This document shows positions 22,731 through 34,209 of a DNA stretch of 64,000 bases, one piece after another. Numbering within the stretch: position 1 is the stretch's first letter; every line of letters starts with the position of its first letter. The translations under genes were made by a program, and so were the position numbers. The DNA comes from Manis javanica (lineage: Eukaryota > Chordata > Mammalia > Pholidota > Manidae), in contig NC_133169.1 of assembly GCF_040802235.1 (NCBI RefSeq), positions 46,817,034-46,881,033 on the forward strand, read 5' to 3'. Below the pieces are notes generated by a model that had not been told where the DNA came from, did not search any database, and saw only the letters and a program-made list of their open reading frames with translations.

Positions 22731-24537
22731 AATATGAAGGCTGATGAAATATTTTTATGAGATCATTTATAACAATTATTCTTGCAGTTCTTCCTTCTCT
22801 GATGTTTTCTTCATCCCCCACAGAAACGCTGACTATATACAACTGCTTAGAGAAAGGAACTCCTGTTTATCCCAAGGCTTCACTAATGAACGTGGTCCTC
22901 CTTCCCATCTTCAGCTGTTTCCCTCTTATGCTTGACTGGCATGCACACTATCCCCAAAACCCACTCCTGTTTCACATTTGGGGTTGCAGGACATATTGAA
23001 AACCCTGCCTGCCTGGAGTTAGATGTGGCCCCCTGACTTGCTGAGTCCGAGCAGGCACAAGAGGAGGTGACTTGCATCACCTCCCGGAAGAAACATCCAG
23101 CTGTCAGGGCTAGACCCTCCAGCCTGCCTTCTCTGCCATGGGAGTAAGAAGGCAGACATGCTAAGGACAAAGCAGCTTGGAATGCGAAACCCACAAGGAC
23201 AGGGCACTGCCCCAGAGTCATGCGCTCCCACTCTGGATTTCAAACGTGCAAGACATAAACACAGGCTATTGGTTAAGGCACTGACAGTCTGCTGCGACTA
23301 CCTCGGTGTCCTCATATGTATTCTGGTGAAAATGTCATTATGACCCTTATAAGATTCTTTTTTAAGTAGTAATACCTCCAGCCTCCAGCTCTAAGCAGCA
23401 TGCCTTCCATGCATGTTGTCCTGAACATCACTCACAGAGCTCCATCTTCACTCTTGGTAATGATGTGTGACACCCCTGCCTCCCCAAAAGCCTGTGACAA
23501 ATCAGAGAACAGACATGTCTCACAAACTGTGTGGCGTTATTACTATTTCTGGTGGTACAAGGGTCTGGACAATTTCAAGAAACTCGTTGGACATTTCCAT
23601 CTCAATTTACTGTGCTATAGTTCCAGGAACACTCCTTCGTGTCTTAGTTCCGTTAGAATAATTTCACTTGGGTTCAGGCAGAGTTGTATTTGTGCAATGT
23701 CCTAACAAAGCAGATAACGGATTCAATGATGCACTTTGTGTTTTTATACTTACTTGCATGATTTTTTAATTGACCTGCAATTTATGTGGGTAGAAAAATA
23801 TATTTGTGTAATAACTTATTTGTAATCAAGTAAATGTGTGGTAATCTAATGTGGATAAAAGGTAAATTTATTTGCAATCAAATGGAGGTTAAGATAAGCA
23901 TGAATTACAACCAGAGACCTGTGCATCTCATGAAATGAGAAGCACACACCTCTCCTGTATTCATATGCCTCTGAGGCAACTCACTGCCATGGATTCATTT
24001 CCTTGAAATTCCAATTGAAGAATATACCACAATATGTTCAGCCAGAATTTCTTGCTTACGCCCAAGATGTCACATATAGTGAAATGAAAAAGAAAAGATT
24101 TCAGATGTGTTAGGAAACTAGCGAAACTTTACGGATATTTCTTTCCATGCATACTTGCACAAAAGAAAACATAATATACATTTTTACATAGATTTTTAAA
24201 TTAAAAAATGAATAATAGATATTTTTTTGGTTTTTAAAACAAAACTCTTCAACTCGTGGTCCTTATGTTCCGTAAGAAATAATAATGCATGTTTTTCAAA
24301 AATTAACTCAGCAAATAGTATTCCTATCTAAGAAAATATATTTTGAATTCTTGTTAGTTGTCATTGCATTTTTAGGTTTCTTTTTTAACAAAATAAAATA
24401 TAAAATTACAGGAATGAAGAATAAGCCAGAAATTACTGCCTTTGAACTAAAATCAATCCTTTTAAGTGACAATTAAAAACTCTCAATTGGAGAGAGTGTG
24501 AATGTCATGATTTTCAACTCCACTTCTAGTTCAAAGG
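22731..24537. other. Intergenic with a possible old medium-reiteration repeat
   Basis: No gene recognised. The stretch 22980-23290 (GGAGTTAGATGTGGCCCCCTG, later CTATTGGTTAAGGCACTGAC, partial quotes) resembles an ancient dispersed repeat, perhaps an ERVL-MaLR LTR fossil, but is too worn to name. The rest is AT-rich. Confidence 0.3.
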
Positions 24538-25482
24538 TCAACTTCTGTTTTTTGATGTGTTGATCACCTTGCTGAGAAGTCTTTGCAGAGCATTCTTCAC
24601 CTCTTTATTTCTCAGGGTGTAGATGAGAGGGTTCAACAAAGGTGTGACCACAGTGTAGAAGAAGGTGAGGAACTTGCCATTTTTTGAAGCAAAGTCATTT
24701 TTAGGGTCTGTGTATGCCATAGCAATTGTCCCATAAAATATGACAACGACAGTGAGGTGGGAGAAGCAGGTGGCGATGGCTTTCTGCCTTCCCACCTCAG
24801 ACTGGATTTTCCCCAGGGCTTGAGCTATGTAGACATAAGAAGTCAGAATCAACCCCAGTGGCACGATGGTGAAGAGAACAGCAGACATGGTAATCTGCCA
24901 CTCATTAGCAGAGGTGTCTCCACATGCCAGGCGTAGGAAGGCAGGAACCTCACAAAGAATGTCATCCAGGCAGTGGTGGGCACAGAAAGGTAGCTGGAAT
25001 GTGATGGGAGGTTGGACCACAGATAACATCAGAGCTGACAGCCAAGCCACGAACACCAGCTTCCAACAAAACTATTGATGCATAATGACGGTGTAGTGCA
25101 GTGGCTGGCAGATAGCGACGTAGTGGTCAAAAGCCATCACCACTAACATGACATCTTCTGTGGGACTGAGACAGAGCAGCACACACAGTTGGATGACACA
25201 TCCTGTGTGGGTGATGGTCTTGTCTGGCCCCCACAGGTTGGACAACATCTGGCGCACAGCAGCTGTGGTGTAGCAGAGATATAGGAAGGAGAGATTGCTG
25301 AGGAAGAAGTACATGAGGGTGTGGAGACGAGGGTCCATGCAGGAGAACAGGATGATGGCTGAGTTGGAGAGGACGATCATGGTGAACAAGAGGATCACAG
25401 CCCAAAAGCGAGCAATTTCCCAATCAAACCATTCAGAGAAACCAAGGAGGATGAAGCCCCTTGGGAAGCTCTTGTTTGCCAT
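24538..25482 (-). pseudogene. Olfactory receptor, family 2, pseudogene (one stop)
   Basis: The start is MANKSFPRGFILLGFSEW at 25482. Another in-frame Met lies 14 codons upstream, but this one matches the MANNSF start of the paralogue at 6547. All seven TM regions are present. A TAG at 25074-25072 sits between VIMHQ and FCWKLV at the start of TM4 and is the only frame break. Two landmark residues have also changed: TPMYFFL reads TLMYFFL, and the MAFDRYVAIC motif reads MAFDHYVAIC, losing the Arg of the G-protein-coupling DRY. TM6 (KAIATCFSHLTVV) and TM7 (NPLIYTLRNKEVK) are normal, and the gene ends normally. The DRY loss suggests function was already relaxed. It faces the paralogue at 6547-7496 tail to tail. 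Confidence 0.94.
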
Positions 25483-26574
25483 CACTGGTGCTCTTAGCAC
25501 TGGGATTTGGATGTAATTGTACATAACGTTTGTAAATAAGTTCTGTGGAAAGGGTACACTGCCGTTTGTTTAGAGAATGAAAGCATTTGTTTTCCAGGGG
25601 TTCTTGCGACATTAGGCATTAGGTTTTTTCCACTTACATTAGAAAAATAATGATATGAATCTTTTCCACCATGCTGTATTTCCTATAAAAGAGGTTTTTG
25701 TAAGACACCACAATGGAGTTTATCTCTATAATTCTCAGCTTTCACAGTTAACATAAATCCAATGCATGTTCCTCTCCAGTTATTTTTTTGTAGTCATTAT
25801 ATATCTCTAAAATGCTTGGAAGTAAATGCTGAGCATAATGTAGTATTGTTCAAACGGTAGCCTGCAAATATATCAAACTTTAATTTCCATTGTTTACTGA
25901 TGTTGAAAGAAACGTGAAATGGAGTTTATCCCAGAAAGAAACCAATCTGCTGTAAATATTGTCTCGAAATTATGAGACCCTAAGCTTAAATCACCCTCTG
26001 AGACTGAAGAACCACCTTGGGATAGGAGACAAACGAATTAAAAAAAAAAAGAGAGAATTCTGGGGTAGATACCCAATTCTTTTACCTTAAGTAAATTAAA
26101 TTACTTTAAGTAAGCAAGTTGAAAACCCCAAGGAACTTATTCTTTTCTTAGAAATGGTTATGACTCCCAATTCAGATAATTCAGTTCCAGGTTAATGGAA
26201 ATAAAGATATAATAGTCCTTGATACTTTTCAGGAAATAAACACCTCACATCATAAAACTAGTAAAATGTAAAGTACTATAATTTCTATCATCTCATAAAT
26301 ATCTCATTTTTTTAACAATCATCTCATAAATATCTCATTTTTTTAACAATTGGGAATATAAAATGTATGTTTTGAAAATAATAATTAAAATAAAGAAATA
26401 AATCAAAGAAGCAACATTATGAAATCTGATCATTTCAAACTCTACCTCATGGGAAGGTTAGAAAGATCCTGCATTTTCATTAGCTAGATAATCCTGACCT
26501 ATGGAACATAATTTTTGGGAAAATAATACAAGAATATTAATTGTCTTCCAGGAAATGTAGAATACTTCAGAGGA
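25483..26574. other. Upstream spacer of OR2 pseudogene
   Basis: AT-rich, with no recognised gene or repeat except a small tandem duplication listed separately. Confidence 0.45.
26287..26348. repeat. Perfect 31-base tandem duplication
   Basis: Two identical 31-base units (26287-26317 and 26318-26348) containing CTCATAAATATCTCATTTTT. Zero mismatches imply a recent event. Confidence 0.97.
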
Positions 26575-27272
26575 AATCCAACATTGATTTAGGTTAAAAA
26601 CGCTCAACAAAATGGGTATAGAGGGAACATATCTCAACATAAGAACAGCCACATATGAAAAACCCATAGCTAACATTATATACAATGTTGAAAATCTGAA
26701 GAATTTGACTCTATGATCAGGAACAAGACAAGGTTGCAAATTTCACCACTTTTATTCCATGTAGTACTAGAAGTCCTAGCCATTGTGTTCAGACAAGAGA
26801 AAATGATAAAAAACATCCAAATTGTAAAGAAGTAAAATTGTCTCCATTTGTAGATGATATGATACTATACTGAAAGCACTAAAGTTCACCAAAAAGCTAT
26901 GATAACTAATAACTGGATTCAGTAAAGACGCAGGGTACAAAATCAATATAGATAAATCTGTTGCATTCTTATATATTAACAATGAACTAGTACAAAGAGA
27001 AATCAAGAATTCAATTTCATTTACAGCTGCATCAAAAAAGAATAAAATATCTATGAATAAATCTCACCAAGGAGGTGAAGACCGGTGAAAAGTGTAAGAT
27101 ACTTATGAAACACATTGAAGAAGACATAAGTACATGGAAATCTATCCTATGCTCATGGATAGAAAGGATTAACATTGTCAAAATGGCCATCCTGCTCAAA
27201 CAATTTAGAAATTCAATGCAATCCCTATCAAAACACCAATGGTAGTTTTCAATGAACTAACAAAAATACTCC
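26575..27272 (+). mobile_element. Old L1 ORF2, left half of a split copy
   Basis: Sense-strand ORF2 reverse-transcriptase to connection region: AAAAACGCTCAACAAAATGG, GATCAGGAACAAGACAAGG (the GTRQGCP region), TTTGTAGATGATATGATACT (the F-x-DD region), ending at CAATGAACTAACAAAAATAC. The matching right half resumes at 35211. Many stops; old. Confidence 0.9.
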
Positions 27273-27904
27273 AGAGGCAGAGCAAAGATGGGGGTGTAAG
27301 TGGGAGAGTGGGAATCTCCTCCCAAAAAGATATATATTTTTGAAAATACAACTAATCCTAAAAGAGAGACCAGAAGACACAGGAAAACAGCCAGACAACA
27401 TCCACAAATACGAGAGTCCAGTGCCTGGTGAAAGGGGTAAGATATAAACACCGGCCTGGCAGGACTTGAGTGCCCCTCACCCCAGCTCCTGGTGGGAGGA
27501 TAGGAGCTGGAGTGGGGAGGGAGAGGGAGCCCAGGTCTGTAAAACACCCAGCCCCAGCCATCCGCACCAGAGCACAGACACAGTGCATGCGTGGAGGGCT
27601 GGAAACTAGGGAAACAGGGCAGCAAGACATCTGAGCACGTCCCAAAGGTGATGCCCATGTGACAAAGAAAAGCAAGTGCTTTTTGAAAGTCATAAAGGGA
27701 CAGGGATGCACTAGCTGGACGGAAACAACCCAGGTCACAGTCCAGAAGCTGGAAATTCCAGGGAAACCTGGGCACACTAACCCCCTGGGCAACAGCTCTG
27801 AGACACCTCACAGAGGTAAACAGCCAAACAGCCCCCTGTCCATTACCCTTCTGGAACGTGGTCATAGCAGAGAAGCAGCCTGTGACTGGCCATGCCATCA
27901 GCAA
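27257..27904 (-). other. Open frame antisense to L1 5' UTR (copy 2)
   Basis: A 215-codon open frame runs opposite to the L1 and leaves its 5' end, ending a few codons inside the flanking old L1. It shares DGWGWVF, PGLPLPP, SWGEG, ISYPF and ALDSR-type blocks with the antisense frames of copies 1 and 3. The overlapping frame 27358-27792 (MAGAGCFTDLGSLSLPTPAP, then YLTPFTRHW) is open as well. Translation is not shown; the position recalls primate L1 ORF0. Confidence 0.4.
27262..27272 (+). repeat. Target-site duplication, left copy
   Basis: AAAAATACTCC, repeated exactly at 35200-35210. Joining the sequence before this repeat to the sequence after 35210 restores the old L1 ORF2 order (CTAACAAAAATACTCC then TAAAATTTATATG), so the whole 27273-35199 block is one insertion. 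Confidence 0.88.
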
Positions 27905-28071
27905 GGGAGCTTCCTACATACTGGCCAGGCAAGACACAAAGACTAAGTCTACACACAATTGCCCAACACAAGCCACTAGGGTCGAAGTTGTCCCAGTAAA
28001 GAAAGGCCAGTAGCAAGTGAAAAGTTTGGCTCTCCCAGCTGACAGTCAATAGCACCTATCAACATGAAAAA
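27273..28071 (+). promoter_or_regulatory. L1 5' UTR (copy 2)
   Basis: Starts AGAGGCAGAGCAAAGATGGG, aligning with the full-length start of the other two copies, so this L1 is not 5'-truncated. The YY1-like core is altered (AAAGATGGGGG). The GC-rich leader ends at the ORF1 ATG. Confidence 0.6.
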
Positions 28072-28976
28072 ATGAAAAGGCCAAACAATTTGATCCAGAC
28101 AAGACTAACCCAGACAGCTTCGGCATCTGCTACATCTTCTGCTGAGAAGGAACCTGGGGAGATAGATTTAACCGGTCTTCCTGAAAAAGAATTCAAAACA
28201 AAAGTTATAACCATGCTGATGGACTTGCAGAGAAATACGCAAGAACTAAGGAAGGAGAATACAGAAATAAAACAAGCTCTGGAAGGACTTCAAAACAGAA
28301 TGGATGAGATGCAAGAGACCATTAATGGACTAGAAAACAGAGAACAGGAACGCAGAAAAGCTGATACAGAGAGAGATAAAAGGATCTCCAGGAATGAAAG
28401 AATTCTAAGAGAGCTGAGTGACCAATTGAAAAGGAACAATATTCGCACTATAGGGGTACCAGAAGAAGAGAGAGAAAAAGGGATAGAAAGTGTCTTTGAA
28501 GAAATAATTGCCGTAAACTTCCCCAAACTAGGGGAAGAATGGCCTCTCAGACCACAGACGTACACAGAACTCCCACGACAAGGGATCCAAGGAGGGCAAC
28601 ACCAAGACACATAATAATTAAAATGGCAAAGATCAAAGACAAGGGCAAAGTATAAAGGCAGCCAGAGAGAAAAAAAAAGTTTACCTACAAAGGAAAACCC
28701 ATCAGGCTATCATCAGACTTCTCAACAGAAACCCTACAGGCCAGAAGAGAATGGCATGATATACTTACTGCAATGAAACAGAAGGGCTTTGAACCAAAAA
28801 TACTGTATCCAGCACGAATATCACTTAAATATGAAGGAGGGATTAAGCAATTTCCAGACAAGCAAAAGTTGAGGGAATTTGCTTCCCACAAACAACCTCT
28901 ACAGGGCATCCTACAGGGACTGCTCTATATGGGAGCACTCGCAAAAAGAGCACAGAACAAAACACCCAACATATGA
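28072..28976 (+). pseudogene. L1 ORF1 (copy 2), broken
   Basis: Starts MKRPNNLIQTRLTQTASASA. A heptad-rich coiled coil follows (ELRKENTEIKQALEGLQNRM), then the RRM core (NIRTIGVPEEE, FEEIIAVNFPKLGEE). At about 28540 the frame shifts and reads out to a stop at 28614. The C-terminal domain continues in another frame (RLSSDFSTETLQARREW, LYPARISLKYEGGIKQF) to the normal TGA at 28974, with a further shift or stop near 28650. The product would lack its nucleic-acid-chaperone C-terminus. Confidence 0.92.
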
Positions 28977-29096
28977 AGAAGGGAGGAAGAGGAATAAGAT
29001 GGGAGAGAAATAAAGAATCATAAGACCGCGTTTATAATAGCTCAACAAGGAAGTTAAGTTAGACAGTAAGAGAGTAAAGAAGCTAACCCTGAACCT

Positions 29097-32000
29097 TTGG
29101 TAACCACAAACTTAAAGCCTGCAATGGCAATAAGTTCATACCTCTCAATAATCACCCTAAATGTAAATGGACTGAATGCACCAATCAAAAGACATAGAGT
29201 AATAGAATGGATAAAAAAGCAAGATCCATCCATATGCTGTTCACAAGAGACTCACCTCAAATCCAAAGACATGCACAGACTTAAAGTCAAGGGATGGAAA
29301 AAGATATTTCATGCAAACATCAGAGAGAAGAAAGCAGGAGTTGCAATTCTGCTATCAGACAAAACAGACTTCAAAATAAAGAAAGTAACAAAAGACAAAG
29401 AAGGACATTAGATAATGATAAAGGGCTCAGTCCAACAAGAGGATATAAACATTATAAATATATATGCACCCAATACAGGAGCACCAACATATCTGAAACA
29501 AATACTAACAGAACTAAAGGAGGAAATAGAATGCAATGCATTCATTCTGGGAGACTTCAACACACCACTCACTACAAAGGACAGATCCACCAGACAGAAA
29601 ATAAGTAAGGACACAGAGGCACTGAACAACACACTAGAACAGATGGCCCTAATAGACATCTACAGAACTCTACATCCAAAAGCAACAAGATACACATTCT
29701 TGTCAAGTGCACATGGAACGTTCTCCAGAATAGACCACATACTAGGCCACAAAAAGAGCCTCAGTAAATTCCAAAAGATTGAAATCCTACCAACCAACTT
29801 TTCAGAACACAAAGGCATAAAACTAGAAATAAACTGTACAAAGAAAGCAAAAAGGCTCACAAACACATGGAGGCTTAACAACACCCTCCTAAATAATCCA
29901 TGGATCAATAACCAAATCAAAATAGAGATCCATCAATATATGGAAACAAACGACAACAACAACACTAAGCCCCAACGACTGTGGGACACAGCAAAAGCAC
30001 TCTTAAGAGGAAAGTATATAGCAATCCAGGCATATTTTAAAAAGGAAGAAAAATCCCAAATAAATGGTCTAATGTCACAATTATCAAAATTGGAAAAAGA
30101 AGAACAAATGAGGCCTAAGGTCAGCAGACGGAGGGACATAATAAAGATCAGAGAAGAAATAAATAAACTTGAGAAGAAAAAAGCAATAGCAAAATATAAA
30201 TGACATAATAAAGATCAGAGAAGAAATAAATAAAATTGAGAAGAAAAAAACAATAGCAAAATATCAATGAAGCCAAGAGTTGGTTCTATGAGAAAATAAA
30301 CAAAATAGATAAGCCTCTAGCCAAACTTATTAACAGAAAAAGAGAATCAGCACTCATCAAAAGAATCAGAAATGAGAAAGGAAAAGTCACGACAGACTCC
30401 ACAGAAATACAAAGAATTATTAGAGAGTACTATGAAAACCTATATGCTAACAAGCTGGAAAACCTAAAGGAAATGGACAACTTCCTAGAAAAATACAACC
30501 TTCCAAGACTGACCCAGAAAGAAACAGAAAATCTAAACAGACCAATTACAACTAACGAAATTGAAGCAATAATCAAAAAACTACCAAAGAACAAAACACC
30601 CTGGCCAGATGGATTCAACTCAGAATTTTATAAGACATACAGGGAAGACGTAATACCCATTCCCCTTAAAGTTTTCCAGAAAATAGAAGAGGAGGAGATA
30701 CTCCCAACTCATTCTATGAAGCTAACATCACCCTAATACCAAAACCAGGCAAAGACCCCACGATAAGAGAAAACTACAGACCAATATCCCTGATGAACGT
30801 AGATGCAAAAATAATCCACAAAATATTAGCAAACCAAATTCAAAAATACATCAAAAGGATCGTACACCATGAACAAGTGGGATTCATCCCAGGGATGCAA
30901 GGATGGTACAACATTCGAAAATCCATCAACATCATCCACCACATCAACAAAAAGAAAGACAAAAACCATATGATCACCTCCATAGATGCTGAAAAAGCAT
31001 TTGACAAAGTTCAACATCCATTCATGAAAAAATTCTCAACAAAATGGGAATAGAAGGCAAGTACCTCAACATAATAAAGGCCATCTATGATAAACCCACA
31101 GCCAACATTATATTGAACAACGAGAAGCTAAAAGCTTTTCCTCTGAGATCGGGAACTAGACAGGGATGCCCACTCTCCCCACTGTTTTTTAACATAGTAC
31201 TGGAGGTCCTTGCCACGGCAATTAGACAAAACAAAGAAGTACAAGGAATCCAGATTGGTAAAGAAGGAGTTAAACTCTTACTATTTGGAGATGACATGAT
31301 ACTATACATTAAAAACCCTAAAGACTTCACACCAAAACTACTAGAACTGATGTTGGAATACAGCAATGTTGCAGGATACAAAATCAACACACAGAAATCT
31401 GTGGCTTTCCTATACACTAACAATGAACCAACAGAAAGAGAAATCAGGAAAACAATTCCATTCACAATTGTATCAAAAAAAATAAAATACCTAAGAATAA
31501 ACCTACCCAAAGAAGTGAAAGACTTATTCTCTGAAAACTACAAGTCACTCTTAAGAGAAATTAAAGGGGACACTAACAGATGGAAACTCATCCCATGCTC
31601 GTGGCTAGGAAGAATTAATATCGTCAAAATGGACATCCTGCCCAAAGCAATATACAGAATTGATGCAATCCCTTTGAAACTACCAGCAACATTCTTCAAT
31701 GAACTGGAACACATAATTCAAAAATTAATATGGAAACACCAAAGACCCCGAATAGCCAAAGCAATCCTGAAAAAGAAGAATAAAGTAGGGGGGATCTCAC
31801 TCCCCAACTTCAAGCTCTACTACAAAGCCACAGTAATCAAGACAATTTGGTACTGGCACAAGAACAGAGCCACAGACCAATGGAAGAGACTAGAGAATCC
31901 AGACATTAACCCAGACATATATGGTCAATTAATATTTGATAAAGGAGCCATGGACATACAATGGGGAAATGACAGTCTCTTCAACAGATGGTACTGGCAA

Positions 32001-33012
32001 AACTGGACAGCTACATGTAGGAGAATGAAACTGGACCATTGCCTATCCCCATATACAAAAGTAAACTCAAAATGGATCAAAGTTCTGAATGTAAGTCATG
32101 AAACCATTAAACTCTTGGAAAAAAACATAGTCAAAAACCTCTTAGACATAAACATGAGTGACCTCTTCTTGAACATATCTCCCCGGGCAAGGAAAACAAC
32201 AGTAAAAAGGAACAAGTGGGACTATATTAAGTGAAAAGCTTCTGTACAGAAAAAGACACCATCAATAGAACAAAAAGGAACACTACAGTATGGGAGAATA
32301 TATTTTAAAATGACAGATCTGATAAAGGCTTGACATCCAGTACATATAAGGAGCTCACATGCCTCCACAAGCAAAAGAAAATAACTCAATTAAAAAATGG
32401 GCAGAGGAACTGAACAGACAGTTCTCTAAAAAAGAAATACAGATGGCCAACAGACACATGAAAAGATGCTCCACATCGCTAGTTATCAGAGAAATGCTAA
32501 TTAAAACTACAATGAGGTATCACCTCACACCAGTAAGGATGGCTGCCATACAAAAGAGAAACAACAACGAATGTTGGTGAGGTTGTGGAGAAAGGAGAAC
32601 CCTCCTTCACTGCTGGTGGGAATGTAAATTAGTTCAACCATTGTGGAAAGCAGTATGGAGGTTCCTCAAAATGCTCAAAACAGACTTACCATTTGACCCA
32701 GGAATTCCACTCCTAGGAATTTACCATACGAATGCAGCAATCAAGTTTGGGAAAGACAGATGCACCCCTATGTTTATTGCAACACTATTTACAATAGCCA
32801 AGAATTGGAAGCAACCTAAATGTCCATCGGTAGATGAATGGATAAAGAAGATGTGGTACATATACACAATGGAATACTACTCAGCCATAAGAAAAGGGCA
32901 AATCCTACCATTTGCAGCAACATGGATGGAGCTGGAGGGTATTATGCTCAGCGAAATAAGCCAAGTGGAGAAAGAGAAATACCAAATGATTTCACTCATC
33001 TGTGGAGTATAA
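29097..33012 (+). pseudogene. L1 ORF2 (copy 2): endonuclease, RT, Cys-rich end, broken
   Basis: Starts MVTTNLKPAMAISSYLSI. The endonuclease motifs are LNVNGLNAPIKRHR, SQETHLK, FILGDFNTPLT and FSRIDHILGH. A TAG at 29409-29411 (for the usual Tyr in GHYIMIKGS) interrupts it. A 67-base tandem duplication (30135-30268) shifts the frame in the linker. RT blocks follow in other frames: [20 protein letters not shown], then [34 protein letters not shown] and [12 protein letters not shown], where L1 normally has FADD. A TGA at 32232 and a TGA at 32578 precede the C-terminal cysteine motif (ECW, then GCG...HCWWEC near 32570-32630). At least three stops and several shifts mean no active RT. Confidence 0.93.
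30135..30268 (+). repeat. 67-base tandem duplication inside L1 ORF2
   Basis: The unit GACATAATAAAGATCAGAGA... occurs at 30135-30201 and again at 30202-30268, with only a few differences (for example AAACTT/AAAATT and ATATAAAT/ATATCAAT). Its length is not a multiple of three. The other two L1 copies have a single unit. Confidence 0.95.
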
Positions 33013-33342
33013 GAACAAAGGAAAAACTGAAGGAACAAAACAGCAGCGGAATCACAGAACCGAAGAATGGACTAACAGGTACCAAAGGGAAAGGGTCTGG
33101 GAAGGATGGGTGGGTAGGGAGGGATAAGGGGGGGGAAGAAGAAGGGCGCTATTAAGATTAGCATGTATAATGGGGGGGGAGAAAGGGGTGGGCTGTACAA
33201 CACAGAGAAGACAAGGAGTGATTCTACAACATTTTGCTATGCTGATGGACAGTGACTGTAAATGTGTTTATAGGGGATACCTGGTATAGGGGATAGCCTA
33301 GTAAACATAATATTCTTCATGTAAGTGTAGATTAATGATAAC

Positions 33343-33519
33343 AAAAAAAAAGAAAGAAAGAAATGGGGGAGTACTTCCTAATAGGATAAAACTAATTGTA
33401 AATCCACGATTAATGCATGCTTTAAATATCCTTAATTTTGATCACTTAAAGGGTGTCAGATGATCGGCTATGGAGGTACATTTTTCTGATAATATTCCTT
33501 TCTCTCTAAAAAAAAAAAG
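33343..33519 (+). other. Junction between L1 3' end and env remnant
   Basis: The L1 A-rich end (AAAAAAAAAGAAAGAAAGAAA, 33343-33361 approx.) is followed by about 147 bases that I cannot assign, then a second A run (33509-33519) directly before the env-containing part. Two A-runs suggest two retrotransposition or transcript-end events stacked in series. Confidence 0.55.
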
Positions 33520-34209
33520 CAGTTAGTGTGTGGTGACCTCCAATTAGTTCTACACAATGGTATAAAGGGCATATTAAAGTCTGGGCAAAGGGTCTGTTTG
33601 TGTTTATACAGAGGATCAACACCTAATTGGGCTACCCAGAAAATGAACTAAGATACGGTATGAAGAAGAAGTTCCAACATCAGCACTCTCTGGAAGACTC
33701 ATACCAGAAGATGATCATCAAAAAACCTCAACAAAGATCCAGGCGCTGCTACAGTTGTAGCTGCATTCATCCCACCAGTTCCTGGACTAGCTATGGGAAT
33801 GAAGAAGGAGATATTTAAGCTGGCCTGTGCATATAGTAAAACAACAAATTTGACTGGATTTATACTGTCGGAACTCAACCAAGAATTAGGAGAAGTGCAA
33901 GTTGCAGTGCTCCAAAATCTTGCGACTACAGACTATCTACTGTTAAAAAAACATATGGGATGTGAACAGTTCCCAGGAAAGGGTTGTTTTAACTTGTCTG
34001 ATTTCTCTCAGACTGTTCAAGTTCAGTTGGACAATATCCATCATATCATAGATAAATTTTCACAAATGCCTAGGATGCCTTACTGGTTTTCTTGGTTTCA
34101 CTGGAGATGGCTGGTAATTATAGGTCTGCTTTGGTTATGTAACTGTATTCCTATTATGTTAATGTGTGTGCACAATTTAATTAGTAGTTTAAAACCTATA
34201 CATGCTTAA
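33520..34209 (+). mobile_element. Endogenous retrovirus env remnant (transmembrane-subunit part)
   Basis: A fossil of a retroviral envelope gene. Recognisable parts are the region after the fusion peptide with the immunosuppressive-type helix, the following cysteine loop, a stretch before the membrane, and a hydrophobic anchor followed by a short tail. The pattern is of the gamma/alpha-type envelope class. The surface subunit is essentially absent, and no gag or pol is seen, so it is partial and broken. It lies between a 3' L1 end and an LTR and shares their common flanking repeat. Confidence 0.7.

Noticed and set aside
33520-34209. A domesticated (syncytin-like) envelope gene
   Set aside because: Only the transmembrane-subunit part is present, it is broken and partial, and it sits in a repeat-derived 3' extension of an L1. 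No sign of host co-option.
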